Source: Bacteroidaceae bacterium
GTDB taxonomy: Bacteria > Bacteroidota > Bacteroidia > Bacteroidales > Bacteroidaceae
Direction of reading: 5' to 3'
Length of the DNA stretch: 44,128 nucleotides
NCBI GenBank assembly: GCA_017619335.1
Contig: JAFZSP010000068.1
Location: 1-44,128 of the forward strand
The notes beneath the pieces are model-generated. The model did no database searches and was not told the origin of the DNA. It saw nothing but the letters and a program-made list of their open reading frames with translations. A program made the translations under genes and the position numbers. Positions 32,714-42,376 of this stretch are shown piece after piece (the first letter of the stretch is position 1; the number at the start of each line of letters is the position of its first letter).

Positions 32714-35700
32714 TTTTGTCTTTCTTCTTAAAGAGGAACAATTCACCCAGACGGGCAGACTTCTTGCGGAGCACCAGACCGGCACCCATCTCCAGGATTT
32801 CACCGTCCATCAGGCTCTCGTAACTCTTGTCATAGAACACGTGGATGTAACGGCTGGCGCTCTTGTCTAAGCGGTATTCCACAGAGACATTGTCTATGAT
32901 GCTCTGGCCGTTGTTCTCCACTTCATTTCCCGTGCTGACACGTCCACCCACGATGACGCTGACGCGGTTGCCCCAGAAGCGCTTGGCAAAACGGAAGCTG
33001 TAGTCCGTGGTGGTGCTGCCGGAGGCGGTCGTTCCCTGTTCCAGACCCACAGACAGATCCACACTTTTCAGCGCCTTGCCGGTGATGTTGGAGATCTGGC
33101 TCTGGAGGAAGGCATTCAGGGCGTTCTGTCCGTTGACACCACCCTGCGTAGCACTGCCGGCATCGTTGATATACATTCCCGTGGCCAGCATGGTCACAGC
33201 CAGACGACCACGCTGCTCCTTCGACATACTGGCCAGTTCGTTCTGAATGGTCAGATCCTCTGGCGCTTCCAGCGTGAACTCCAGGCCCATATTCTGCAGC
33301 GTCTGGGTGATGCTCAGTCCCACATCAAAGCTGACGGAACGCGGGTGTTCGTTCTCTGTCACCGTCGTGCGCACACGTTCCGTGGCGGTGAGGTTCAGCG
33401 TCGGATTCATCAACGGCCCGCGGAACTCCACATAACTGCCGCTGCGGATGGTGAACTCCTTCAGCGGAATCACCATCATCGTGTATTTGATCGTGCCGCT
33501 GTTGATGGTGTAACGGCCCGTGAGCTGCAGGTCTTTCTCGGGAGAATAGGTCATCGACAGCTCGCCACCGCCCTCCAGATCCACATAGCTGGAGGCGTCG
33601 GGGCTGAGCAGACAGTGCACCTGCGCCGCATCGGCGATGTTCACATTCATGATGACGTTGAGGTTCTGGGGCATCGTGCTCTCAGGCTCCAGCACACGCA
33701 GAGAGTCTTCAAAATCAACAAATTCCACCAATTCCGCCAGCTGGTCCTCGGCAGAGAGAGGCGAGTCGGTGAGCACGTAGGTCACATCGGTATCGGGCAA
33801 CACATTCAGTCGCCCGTACATGGTCAGGTTGTCCAGCGTGCCGCGCAGGAAGGCGTTGAAATCCACGAAGACCTTGCCGTAGGCCTGCGCCTTCTGGGTC
33901 TTCTTGGCGTTGATGAGTTCAAAGTCCTTGGCAGCCATGGTGGTGTTCACGGTGATGCGGTCCAGGTTGGAGAAATTGATGCCGCCGTCCAGCACAAACG
34001 GGTTCTTCCCCACCGAATACACCTCTATGCGGTCAAACTGCAAGTCGCTGGCTGCCACACGGATGGTATCGTCCTGAAAACTCAGCCGCAGGCTGTAGGC
34101 ATCGGACAGGAGCTTCAGTCCGCTGGTGGTCAGGAAGCCATCCACCACGGGTTTGTCCGTGGTACCGCCGACGTGCATCTCTCCGATGGCCACTCCTTCC
34201 AGCCTGGCCAGGCCGTCGGGGATGAAGCCGTTGGCCAGGGAGAACGGCAGACGCTCCAATTGGGTGGTGATATCCAAGAGGCCTTGCTCACCCTTGGGGG
34301 TGTAAGTGCCTGAGAACGTGGCCACAGGCATTCCCGTCTGCAGCAGGCTGCCGTCGATGAAATGGCTGCCGTCGGCATTGGGCAGATAGACGGCCTGCAC
34401 ACCCAACTGCCCGAGGGCAGCACCCTCGTAGGTCATATCGTTCACATTCATATCGGCCGAGACAGACAGGTGGTCGGGCGTCTGGATAAGGTGGGCGTCG
34501 CCGTGGAGGAAGCCTGTGATGTGTGGCGCGTAGGGCAGTACGCTCATCAACTCGCCGAGATTCAGACGGTTCACAGAGACAGAGAGGTCTTGCAGCGCCT
34601 CGTCATTAGGCGTGGAATAGAGCTTCAAGCCAGTGCCGTCGTCGGCTTGCAAGTCCAGGTCGGCGTTGATGCGTCCCTCACGGCCCAGCATCACATAGTT
34701 GTCGGGATTCAGGCGGAAGGTGCGGTAGGCGATGACAGGATTCAGCGGCTCCACATGCAGTCGGAACCCTTCTTCTTCCATCGTAGCCACAGCCCCCAAA
34801 TCCACGCCCTTGCGCCCGCGGTCATCAAAGAAAAGGAGGTTGGCGCTGGCGCCGGTGGGCAACAGGAGTGCAGTCATCCGTGCCTCAAAACTGATCTGCG
34901 GGTTGCGCCGGTCGTTGTGGATGCGGGCGTCTAACCTCATACCGGTGGAGTCGTGATAGGCATGGAAACCGATGGTATCCAGCAGCACGGCACCCGTGTT
35001 CAGCTTATAGATGCGTCCGCCGCCATTGACGCCGTCATGGGGATTCATCGTCATGGCAAAGCGCACGTTCTCAAACTCATAGCCCAACATCTTCAGTCCA
35101 TTGTAGAAGGGATTGTCGTGGCCTGCCTGCACCCTCACATCTAATAAAGGTAAGCGCGCGCGCAAGGCATCCTGGTCCAGCCGGCGGTCGGCCAGCTGAC
35201 GGCTGAGCTCCGTGGTGAAGTGATCCAGCTGGGTGAGCAGACGATCATAACCGGTGTGACCGTTGGCTGTCACCAGCAGGTCGCCGCTCTGCAGGAACAC
35301 GTGGGTGGTATCGGGACGCAGCAGGGCAGAGACTTCGATGTCCTTCCAGCGGATGACGCTGTCGGCTTCCACGATGACCATATCAGAGATAAAACCCTCC
35401 ATCTGATGATGGTCGGACAAGTTGGTGGTACCGTCCACGTGCAGGCACATCGCCGCCTTCATCGGGTGGTCTATGAGTCCTAACGCCTGCAAGTCAGCGC
35501 GCTGCAGATCCAGGCCGAAGGTGAGGTTGGTCTTCTTCGCCAGCAGGGCGTCGGCGGTGGCGGTGGCGGTGAGCAGTTTGTTGTCGGCGTCCAACTGGAG
35601 TTTGCCGCGGCCGCCGCTCACCTGTGCCTTGGCAGTCATGCCGCTGAGGTCATAATGGCCATAGTTCAGTTGTGTGACACGCGCCTCGGCGGCGATCTTG

Positions 35701-37208
35701 GTGGCGCGATCAAAGATGTCGGTGCCGCTGCCGTGGGCCTTGGCCGTCAGGCTCAGGACGCCAATGCTGTCTCTCGGAAGAAAGTGTCTTACATTCAATC
35801 GGTTGACAGAGACAGTGGCATCGTAGGTCATCGCCTCACGGGTATCCACTGTTCCTTTCAGTCCCACGACACCGGCTCCCTCATGCAGCAGCGCATCAAC
35901 CCCGTAGGTGGGACCGTCGGCTGTCACCTTTCCGCCTAAAGTCATCGGTGGCAGGGCGATGCCGTCCAGCGCACCATCCGCCAAGGGCCGCAACCAGTTC
36001 AGGTCCTTCAGCTCAGCATTGAAAGCCACGTCGGCCCACAGTGTGCTTGGCGGTTCACCCGCCAAGCCGCCCACCTTACCACTCGCATCCAAGTAAATGG
36101 AACCGGGCAAGGCAGCCTCGATACGGTCCAGCGTCAGCGCTTCCATATTTCCGGAAGCCGAGAGGCGGAGGTTCAGCGGCACGTCCGGGTAGGCCTCGGA
36201 GAAGCCTGCCGGCAAGTAATCCGTGGCGACAGCCAGCACGTCTTCACGGCTGAGACTGGTCTCCACGGAGACCATCAAGCCCCCACCCTGCCCTGCCGTC
36301 AAGGCATTGAAATCCAAGTCGGCAGCCGCTGTCACCTTGGACGTGGGGGTCTGCAGGTTCATCGAGGGCAGCGCCAAGTGGCCGCGTTCGCCGTCAAAAA
36401 CGATGTCAGACGCGTCCATTTGCAGCTGTTGCAACCGCGTCTGGAGGAAAACGGGAACACGACTGGACGAATCGGCAAATGCGTCTATACGCGGGAGCTG
36501 ATTCGTCCAGACGCTGTCGGCGTTGAGGCCAGCCGTCTTCACCTGATACAGCTGTCGTCCCAAATCGGCCGTCACCTCACTGAGTGCCAGTCGGTTGACA
36601 TGGGTCATCACAGCCATGGAATCGCCAGGCGTGGCAAAACGAAGCCGCATGGCGGTCAAGGCGGCCTGCTGCACTTCAATCACCCAGGGCAGGGGCTCGC
36701 TGACGGTGGTGTCTTCCTCCACGAGCGTGTCCCGCAGAGCAATATCCAAGTCCAAGCCCGTACCCGTGATGTCTTTCAGCAGCACACGCTGCGCCTTCAG
36801 ATCCACATCGTCCGTCAACACCAGGCGCTGCAGGCTTCCGCGAATCAGGGCAGCGGCAATCAGTTCCTTGCTGTTCACCTGGGCCTCGGAGAGTTCCAGC
36901 GCGTCCAAGCCCACACGGCCTTTCAGGATGGAAGTCATATCCAGATCCACCACCAAGTGACGGGCACTCAGCAGGGTGTCACCATCGGCATCCACAGCCG
37001 TGAAGCCCTGCAAGTCGAGATCCAACAGCGGACGCAACCGCAGTCTGTCTATCTGCACGTCCAAGCCCGTCTCCTCGGAGGCAACAGCCATCGCCTTCCG
37101 CACGGCATAGTCCTGCACGGGAGGAAGGTAAAGCAGAAAGAACAGCAACAGCACAAGCACAACGGGTGTAGCCAGAATCACTGCTGCCCAGAGGAGGAAG
37201 CGCTTCAT
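32703..37208 (-). CDS. tamB: TamB-type translocation and assembly module protein
   Basis: The start at 37208 (MKRFLLWAAVILATPVVLVLLLFFLLYLPPVQDYAV) gives an N-terminal membrane anchor and 1501 residues; an upstream in-frame extension of 35 residues is rejected because it crosses the promoter. A long series of beta repeats forms the periplasm-spanning groove (AsmA/TamB architecture). The conserved C-terminal domain is about residues 1040-1450 (EVYSVGKNPFVLDGGINFSN, LTGRYTINSGTIKYTMMVIPLKEFTIRSGSYVEFRGPLMNPTLNLTA in short pieces). It bridges the inner membrane to TamL and moves lipid or assists barrel assembly. Confidence 0.88.
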   Translation of the reverse strand: MKRFLLWAAVILATPVVLVLLLFFLLYLPPVQDYAVRKAMAVASEETGLDVQIDRLRLRPLLDLDLQGFTAVDADGDTLLSARHLVVDLDMTSILKGRVGLDALELSEAQVNSKELIAAALIRGSLQRLVLTDDVDLKAQRVLLKDITGTGLDLDIALRDTLVEEDTTVSEPLPWVIEVQQAALTAMRLRFATPGDSMAVMTHVNRLALSEVTADLGRQLYQVKTAGLNADSVWTNQLPRIDAFADSSSRVPVFLQTRLQQLQMDASDIVFDGERGHLALPSMNLQTPTSKVTAAADLDFNALTAGQGGGLMVSVETSLSREDVLAVATDYLPAGFSEAYPDVPLNLRLSASGNMEALTLDRIEAALPGSIYLDASGKVGGLAGEPPSTLWADVAFNAELKDLNWLRPLADGALDGIALPPMTLGGKVTADGPTYGVDALLHEGAGVVGLKGTVDTREAMTYDATVSVNRLNVRHFLPRDSIGVLSLTAKAHGSGTDIFDRATKIAAEARVTQLNYGHYDLSGMTAKAQVSGGRGKLQLDADNKLLTATATADALLAKKTNLTFGLDLQRADLQALGLIDHPMKAAMCLHVDGTTNLSDHHQMEGFISDMVIVEADSVIRWKDIEVSALLRPDTTHVFLQSGDLLVTANGHTGYDRLLTQLDHFTTELSRQLADRRLDQDALRARLPLLDVRVQAGHDNPFYNGLKMLGYEFENVRFAMTMNPHDGVNGGGRIYKLNTGAVLLDTIGFHAYHDSTGMRLDARIHNDRRNPQISFEARMTALLLPTGASANLLFFDDRGRKGVDLGAVATMEEEGFRLHVEPLNPVIAYRTFRLNPDNYVMLGREGRINADLDLQADDGTGLKLYSTPNDEALQDLSVSVNRLNLGELMSVLPYAPHITGFLHGDAHLIQTPDHLSVSADMNVNDMTYEGAALGQLGVQAVYLPNADGSHFIDGSLLQTGMPVATFSGTYTPKGEQGLLDITTQLERLPFSLANGFIPDGLARLEGVAIGEMHVGGTTDKPVVDGFLTTSGLKLLSDAYSLRLSFQDDTIRVAASDLQFDRIEVYSVGKNPFVLDGGINFSNLDRITVNTTMAAKDFELINAKKTQKAQAYGKVFVDFNAFLRGTLDNLTMYGRLNVLPDTDVTYVLTDSPLSAEDQLAELVEFVDFEDSLRVLEPESTMPQNLNVIMNVNIADAAQVHCLLSPDASSYVDLEGGGELSMTYSPEKDLQLTGRYTINSGTIKYTMMVIPLKEFTIRSGSYVEFRGPLMNPTLNLTATERVRTTVTENEHPRSVSFDVGLSITQTLQNMGLEFTLEAPEDLTIQNELASMSKEQRGRLAVTMLATGMYINDAGSATQGGVNGQNALNAFLQSQISNITGKALKSVDLSVGLEQGTTASGSTTTDYSFRFAKRFWGNRVSVIVGGRVSTGNEVENNGQSIIDNVSVEYRLDKSASRYIHVFYDKSYESLMDGEILEMGAGLVLRKKSARLGELFLFKKKDKNVP

Positions 37209-37247
37209 AAACGAGGTTTTGTGAATGACAAACGCGTCTTTTGACTG

Positions 37248-37255
37248 CAAAAATA
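37248..37255 (-). promoter_or_regulatory. -7 promoter box for tamB-tamL
   Basis: Minus-strand TATTTTTG followed by CAGTC lies 40 bp upstream of the tamB start. It fits TAnnTTTG and sets the chosen start. Confidence 0.6.
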
Positions 37256-37329
37256 GGAAGAATCGCGCATATCTCCACCTTTTTCTGTAAAAAACTGCAC
37301 TCGCAGGCTTCACATTTAAGAAAAATCGC

Positions 37330-37337
37330 TAATTTTG
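37330..37337 (+). promoter_or_regulatory. -7 promoter box for the PPIase gene
   Basis: TAATTTTG followed by CACGC lies 34 bp upstream of the PPIase start and runs divergently from the tamB promoter. Confidence 0.6.
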
Positions 37338-37370
37338 CACGCAAAATCCCACAAAAACGTCATTTCTACG

Positions 37371-38228
37371 ATGAACAGAAACCGCTTTACACCCTTCTTT
37401 GCACTGGCCGCAGCCTTCACCCTGAGCATCCTCACGGCCTGCAAGGACAAATACGCTTCCATCGGAAAGACGGAGGTGCTCATAGAGACATCGGAAGGTG
37501 ACATCCGCCTCAGACTCTACGATGACACACCGCTGCACCGCGATAACTTTATAAGGAACGCGCGCGAGGGGATGTACGATGGCATCCTCTTCAACCGTAT
37601 CGTTCCCGAGATGGTCATCCAGGCGGGAGACACCTCGCTGAGAGTGAGAAACGAGCGGGTGCAGCAGGAGGACGAGCAGGCCGGGAAGGCCCGCGAGACC
37701 CGCACCATTCCCGCAGAAATCGTCTATCCGCGCCACTTCCACAAGCAGGGTGCCCTGGCCATGGCACGGGAGCCGGACAGCATCAACCCCGGCCACGCCT
37801 CCAGTGCCCTCCAGTGGTACATCGTCACGGGAAAGAAGCAGACCAGCGCACAGTTAGCAGAGCTGCAGGTGCTGCTCTACGAGGGCAAGGTGCAGGCGCT
37901 CTTCGAACGACTCCAACAGGAACACGCCGAGGAGCTCTCACAGCTGAAAGCCACCGACCATGCAGCCCACCAAACCCTTCTCAACCAACTACAGGTGCAG
38001 GCCGAAGAGACGCTGGCCCACAACCCGCCGGCCCCGTTCAGTGATGTCCAGAAGCAGACCTACGCACGCATCGGCGGTGCGCCGCACTTGGATGGAGAAT
38101 ACACGGTCTTCGGGGAAGTGGTGGAAGGGATGCCAGTGGCACTCCGCATCGGGAGAACGCCGGTTGACGCCAAGGAGCGTCCGCGCAAAGCCGTCAGCAT
38201 CAAACGAATAACCATCAAAGAGCCATGA
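37371..38228 (+). CDS. Cyclophilin-type peptidyl-prolyl isomerase lipoprotein
   Basis: 285 residues starting MNRNRFTPFF; a start 12 codons upstream overlaps the promoter and is rejected. The lipoprotein signal ends LTAC, Cys24. The cyclophilin fold shows ETSEGDIRLRLYDDTPLHRDNFIRNAREGMYDGILFNRIVPEMVIQAGD (in pieces), and later FGEVVEGMPVALRIG. Between the halves an acidic helical insert (about 145-225, QLAELQVLLYEGKVQALFERL) separates ALAMAREPDSINPGHASSALQWYIV from the C-terminal part. It probably folds envelope proteins. Its stop overlaps the start of the SstT-type gene by 4 bp. Confidence 0.85.
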   Translation: MNRNRFTPFFALAAAFTLSILTACKDKYASIGKTEVLIETSEGDIRLRLYDDTPLHRDNFIRNAREGMYDGILFNRIVPEMVIQAGDTSLRVRNERVQQEDEQAGKARETRTIPAEIVYPRHFHKQGALAMAREPDSINPGHASSALQWYIVTGKKQTSAQLAELQVLLYEGKVQALFERLQQEHAEELSQLKATDHAAHQTLLNQLQVQAEETLAHNPPAPFSDVQKQTYARIGGAPHLDGEYTVFGEVVEGMPVALRIGRTPVDAKERPRKAVSIKRITIKEP

Positions 38229-39430
38229 ACGCATTTTCCTCTATCCTGCGCCGCTGGACAGACACCAGTCTGGTGTTGCGCATCTTGGCCGGCCTCTTGT
38301 TGGGTGTCGTCCTGGGCCTGTCACTGCCCGGCTGGACGTTTATCGGCATCCTCGGGAAGATCTTCGTGAGTGCCCTGAAGGCGGTGGCACCCGTGTTGGT
38401 GGCCATATTGGTGACGGCATCCATCGCCAAAGCCAAAGGCGGACTGGGCCCGCGCTTCCGCACGGTGATCATGTTGTACCTGCTCTCCACATTGTTGGCA
38501 GCCTTCGTGGCCGTCACGGGCAGTTTCCTCTTTCCGGTGTCACTGACGTTGCACGACGCGGCCTCCGGCGAAGCGCCCGACGGACTGGCAGAGGTCTTCT
38601 CCAACCTACTGACCAATATGGTCACCAACCCGCTGCTGTCGGTCTCTTCGGCCAACTACATCGGCATCCTCTTCTGGTCGGTCATCACGGGTATTGCGCT
38701 GAAACTCAAGGCCAGCGAGACCACTATCCGCGTGGTCTCGGACTTTTCCGAGGTGGTGTCGCAGGCCGTCAAGTGGATCATTCAGTTCGCGCCGTTCGGC
38801 ATCTTGGGACTGGTCTTCTCATCGGTCTCGGAGAGCGGACTGGAAATCTTCACCGACTACGGTCGCCTCTTGGCACTGCTTGTGGGCTGCATGGCCATCA
38901 CAGCGTTGGTGGTGAACCCACTTTTGGCAGCCATCATCATGCGGCGCAACCCTTACCCGCTCCTGTGGCAATGCCTGCGGGAGAGCGGACTCAATGCACT
39001 CTTCACCCGTTCCTCAGCCGCTAACATCCCCATAAACATGGACTTATGCCGCCGCTTAGGGCTGGACGAGGACTTTTATTCTGTCAGCATCCCATTGGGT
39101 TCCACCATCAATATGAACGGTGCCGCGGTGACCATCACCGTTCTGACGTTAGCAGTGGTACACACCACCGGGCTGGAGGTGAACTTCCTCTCGGCACTGT
39201 TGCTCAGCGTGATGGCTACGTTGGGGGCCTGCGGTGCCTCGGGTGTGGCGGGCGGCTCGTTGCTGCTGGTGCCCATGGCCTGCTCCCTCTTCGGCATCCC
39301 GGCCGACATCGCCATGCAAGCGGTGGGTGTGGGCTTCATCATCGGCGTCGTTCAGGACTCCGTGGAGACAGCCCTCAACTCCAGCGGCGATGCCTTCTTC
39401 ACCGCCGTCGCAGAACACAAGCACCTCTAA
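38225..39430 (+). CDS. sstT: Sodium:serine/threonine symporter (SstT-like)
   Basis: A 401-residue dicarboxylate/amino acid:cation symporter with at least eight hydrophobic segments. LRILAGLLLGVVLGL (about 19-33) and GILGKIFVSALKAVAPVLVAILV match SstT. The helical hairpin has ALFTRSSAANIPINM, the substrate region IPLGSTINMNGAAVTITVLTLA, and GACGASGVAGGSLLLVP follows. It imports serine or threonine with sodium. Translation is probably coupled to the PPIase gene (ATGA overlap). Confidence 0.9.
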   Translation: MNAFSSILRRWTDTSLVLRILAGLLLGVVLGLSLPGWTFIGILGKIFVSALKAVAPVLVAILVTASIAKAKGGLGPRFRTVIMLYLLSTLLAAFVAVTGSFLFPVSLTLHDAASGEAPDGLAEVFSNLLTNMVTNPLLSVSSANYIGILFWSVITGIALKLKASETTIRVVSDFSEVVSQAVKWIIQFAPFGILGLVFSSVSESGLEIFTDYGRLLALLVGCMAITALVVNPLLAAIIMRRNPYPLLWQCLRESGLNALFTRSSAANIPINMDLCRRLGLDEDFYSVSIPLGSTINMNGAAVTITVLTLAVVHTTGLEVNFLSALLLSVMATLGACGASGVAGGSLLLVPMACSLFGIPADIAMQAVGVGFIIGVVQDSVETALNSSGDAFFTAVAEHKHL

Positions 39431-39468
39431 ACCTGAAACTTGAAACCTGAAACTTGAAACATTGAAAC
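39431..39468 (+). repeat. ACCTGAAACTTGAAA repeat ending in the nhaC start
   Basis: Two copies of ACCTGAAACTTGAAAC followed by ATTGAAAC. The repeat fills the gap between sstT and nhaC, and its last unit supplies the TTG start codon and first codons of nhaC. Confidence 0.75.
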
Positions 39469-40889
39469 TCCTCTCCCTCATCCCCTTCGTGGCGCTGATT
39501 GCCCTCATCGCACTCTGCGTCTCCACCTTCGGCACAGACGCCCTGGAAGGTGCCAGCCAAGTATCCATCCTGATTGCATCCGCCATCTGCGTTCTCGTGG
39601 GTTTCCTGATCCGTCGCCTGGACTGGGCCGTCTTGGAAGCCGAAATGACCGCCAAGATCTCCAGTTGCATGCCTGCCATCATCATCCTCTTGCTCATCGG
39701 CGCCATCGGCGGCACGTGGATGGTCTCCGGCATTGTGCCCACCATGATCTATTATGGTGTGCAGATCCTGCGGCCAGAATGGTTTCTGGTCAGCAGCAGC
39801 CTCTTCTGCGCCCTCGTCAGCCTGATGGTGGGATCCTCATGGACCACCGTCGCCACCATCGGTGTGGCACTGATGGGAATTGGTCACGCCCACGGTTTCC
39901 CCGACGGCTGGGTGGCAGGAAGCATCATCACGGGGGCCTACTTCGGCGACAAGCTCTCCCCGCTGTCAGACACCACCGTCTTAGCCTCCAGCGTCTCAGG
40001 AACGCCGCTCTTCACCCACATCCGCTACATGATGAGGACCACCATCCCCACCTTTGGCATCTCCCTGCTCATCTTCACCGTGGCAGGCCTGATGATGGAG
40101 GTGCCGTCCAACACCGATGTGGCTTTCCTCTCCCAGCTGCGACAGACCTTTGTCATCTCACCGTGGCTGCTCCTGGTGCCGGTCCTCACGGGAGTGATGA
40201 TTGTCCGCCGCTGGCCCGCGATGGTCGTGCTGTTCCTGGCGGCACTGATGGCGGCCATCGTGGCAGCCGTCTGGCAACCGCACTTGGTGGCACAGATTGC
40301 GGGCCGCACAGAGGACAGCCTGCGGGCCTCCTACGAGGGAGTGATGCGGGCCATTTACTCATCCACGCAACTGCAGACAGGTTCGCCCGAACTGGACCGT
40401 CTCATTCACACCAATGGCATGGCAGGAATGATGCCCACCGTCTGGCTCATCATCTGTGCACAGGTCTTCGGAGGTGCTGTCACCGCCACGGGCGTCTTGG
40501 CTGATGTGATGAGTCTCTGCCTGCGGTTCATCAAGGGCACCGCCTCGCTCGTCGCCAGCACCGTATGCACCGGCATCTTCTGTAACGTGGCACTCGCAGA
40601 CCAGTTCCTGTCCATCATTCTGACCAGTTCCGTCTTCCAGGAGACCTATCGCCAGCGGGGACTGGAATCCCGACTGCTCAGCCGCACCTGTGAGGACGGC
40701 GCCACCGTGACCTCGGTCCTCGTACCCTGGAACACCTGCGGACTCGTCCAGAGCACCGTCCTTGGCGTGGCCACCCTCACCTACCTTCCCTACTGCTTTT
40801 TCAACCTCCTCTCGCCCCTCACCAGCATCCTCGTCGCCGCCACTGGCTGGGGCATCGTAAAAAATAAAAAACTCACGGACGAGCCGTGA
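39462..40889 (+). CDS. nhaC: Sodium/proton antiporter of the NhaC family
   Basis: 475 residues with about twelve hydrophobic segments. GSSWTTVATIGVALMGIG and GAYFGDKLSPLSDTTVLASSVSGTPLFTHIRYMM carry the acidic pair and the SD-TT pattern of NhaC antiporters, and RTCEDGATVTSVLVPWNTCG is also characteristic. It exports sodium in exchange for protons, matching the sodium-coupled transporter before it. The start is TTG, encoded by a repeat; the next in-frame ATG is about 60 codons on, inside conserved sequence. The last codons lie in a terminator stem. Confidence 0.9.
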   Translation: MKLLSLIPFVALIALIALCVSTFGTDALEGASQVSILIASAICVLVGFLIRRLDWAVLEAEMTAKISSCMPAIIILLLIGAIGGTWMVSGIVPTMIYYGVQILRPEWFLVSSSLFCALVSLMVGSSWTTVATIGVALMGIGHAHGFPDGWVAGSIITGAYFGDKLSPLSDTTVLASSVSGTPLFTHIRYMMRTTIPTFGISLLIFTVAGLMMEVPSNTDVAFLSQLRQTFVISPWLLLVPVLTGVMIVRRWPAMVVLFLAALMAAIVAAVWQPHLVAQIAGRTEDSLRASYEGVMRAIYSSTQLQTGSPELDRLIHTNGMAGMMPTVWLIICAQVFGGAVTATGVLADVMSLCLRFIKGTASLVASTVCTGIFCNVALADQFLSIILTSSVFQETYRQRGLESRLLSRTCEDGATVTSVLVPWNTCGLVQSTVLGVATLTYLPYCFFNLLSPLTSILVAATGWGIVKNKKLTDEP

Positions 40890-40896
40890 GTTTTTT
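40866..40896. terminator. Bidirectional terminator overlapping the nhaC 3' end
   Basis: ACTCACGG-ACGAG-CCGTGAGT with A and T runs on each side. The plus-strand stop codon of nhaC lies inside the stem. It also serves the convergent minus-strand gene that ends at 40899. Confidence 0.9.
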
Positions 40897-40898
40897 AT

Positions 40899-42374
40899 TT
40901 ACTTTTTGATTACCTTTTGACCGTGATGGATGTAAAGACCGCATGCGTTCGGTGCGCTGTTGAGCTTGCGGCCATCCAGCGTGAACCAGCTCCCCTCGCC
41001 CACGGGAGAGGGATCGGGGGTGAGGCCGCCGATGCCCGTCACTATGCCGTCAGCGCCCACCAAGCGCACAGCCATCCTCGTGGGGAGTGGCCCAGTTTCA
41101 GCGGGTGTATTTCTCCGCTTCGTCCCATTGGACTGCCCTCCAGAATTGTACTCCAAATAGGCGCGGAACGGCTCGATACTGGCACCCTCAGCCGCCATCA
41201 CGAAGTCACCAGGACTGACATTGTAAGTCCCCCCTGCATAGCTCTGTGCCGCGAACCCATAAACGTGGCCGATCTCGGCCGCGTTGTTCTTCCCATCCCA
41301 CACCCTCTTGTTATATGTGCCCTTGAATGTCCATCCTTCCGCATCTTCTGTCGTGCCAGCACTGCTAACATCTGCCGCCTCGCCAAAGAACAGCACCGGG
41401 CCGGTAGCTGCAGGCATGAAGAGGTACGGCGTGTTGGCTGTCAGCGTGCTGGCTTCATTGCCTGCGACGGGAGGATTTGCTTTAGGATCTGCCTCCTGCA
41501 TGATGACCTCCCACTTCTCGCCAGTCTTATCCACCCCTGCGAAGGTGTAGAACTTACCATCGACAGCCACCTGCGTGGCATCAATACCAAACGGCAGGCA
41601 AACCGTCGAAGCCACGTCTTTGGTAAACGAGCGACGGAACACCACCTTGTCGTCTGCCTTCAACGATGGCATGGATTCCTGCGTCTCAGTAATTTGGTAG
41701 GCGCGGGAGATATTGTTCCGGGTGCCAGCATTGTCGTTGCCTATAGGCTTATAGGTGTCGGAAGCGCAGTAGAAGCAGTTAGTGACGGTGGTGGTGCCAT
41801 AAATGGTGCCGATGATGGCGCCGAGGCTGATGTTGCTGCTCTGGTTGATGGTGAGGGTTGGACTGATGACGAGGCAGTTTTCTACGGTGTTGGTGGTGTT
41901 GTCTCCGCTGTCGCCCAAACCGATGAGGGCGCCGAGCTGGGTGGGAACCACGGTTCCGGTGGAACTGACCTTGGGGAAGTCGAGAATGACATTCTTGACA
42001 GTAGCCCCCTTAATCACGCCGAAGAAGCCGATGCCGCCACTCACCTCACTGACGCGGAGATGAGTGATGGCATAGCCTTGTCCATTGAAAGTGCCGGCGT
42101 ATGGCTTTGTGCCATTACCGATAGGCGCATCATAATCACCATCAGTATTGTATGTACACGCAATGTCAGTCGTCAGGATGGCACAGGCGCTGGTATTTCC
42201 ATCATTGACAATGGTGGCAAACTCCTTCAGTTGTGCATAACTCGTAATCTGATACGGTTCAGACACTGTTCCTTTGCCGACACCAGACCAATCTGCCCAC
42301 GCCGTCGGCACGGTCATCGTGAACACCATCATGAGCAGCACCGCTGCCCGGGAAAGAATGTTTTGTTTTGTCAT
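40899..42374 (-). CDS. Secreted GLUG-like repeat protein with a sorting tail and in-frame repeat
   Basis: 491 residues with a signal peptide ending AWA-D (about 1-27). The first half has beta-helix, GLUG-type features (PYQITSYAQLKEFATIVNDG, GTFNGQGYAITHLRVS, GGIGFFGVIKGATVKNVIL, LGALIGLGDSG). The second half is beta-rich with FRRSFTKDVASTVCLPFGIDAT, a phrase shared in style with the giant protein at 24196-28203 (LNASYWNTFCVPFAIDA). The tail (SWFTLDGRKLNSAPNACGLYIHHGQKVIKK) is a Bacteroidetes sorting-type end. LTPDPSPVGEGS inserted before WFTLDGRKL is encoded by a hairpin repeat. It starts 2 bp after the truncated RAYT stop. Confidence 0.75.
   Translation of the reverse strand: MTKQNILSRAAVLLMMVFTMTVPTAWADWSGVGKGTVSEPYQITSYAQLKEFATIVNDGNTSACAILTTDIACTYNTDGDYDAPIGNGTKPYAGTFNGQGYAITHLRVSEVSGGIGFFGVIKGATVKNVILDFPKVSSTGTVVPTQLGALIGLGDSGDNTTNTVENCLVISPTLTINQSSNISLGAIIGTIYGTTTVTNCFYCASDTYKPIGNDNAGTRNNISRAYQITETQESMPSLKADDKVVFRRSFTKDVASTVCLPFGIDATQVAVDGKFYTFAGVDKTGEKWEVIMQEADPKANPPVAGNEASTLTANTPYLFMPAATGPVLFFGEAADVSSAGTTEDAEGWTFKGTYNKRVWDGKNNAAEIGHVYGFAAQSYAGGTYNVSPGDFVMAAEGASIEPFRAYLEYNSGGQSNGTKRRNTPAETGPLPTRMAVRLVGADGIVTGIGGLTPDPSPVGEGSWFTLDGRKLNSAPNACGLYIHHGQKVIKK
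40993..41012. repeat. CCCTC...GAGGG hairpin inside the GLUG-like gene
   Basis: CCCTC and GAGGG enclose CCC...GGG, giving a nested stem. On the minus strand, reading in frame, it encodes DPSPVGEG. LTPDPSP-type insertions are, as I recall, common translated repeats in Bacteroidetes and other bacteria. Confidence 0.8.
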
Positions 42375-42376
42375 AG

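Noticed and set aside
37209..37313. Longer N-terminus of TamB
   Set aside because: It crosses the promoter box at 37248 and hides the membrane anchor.
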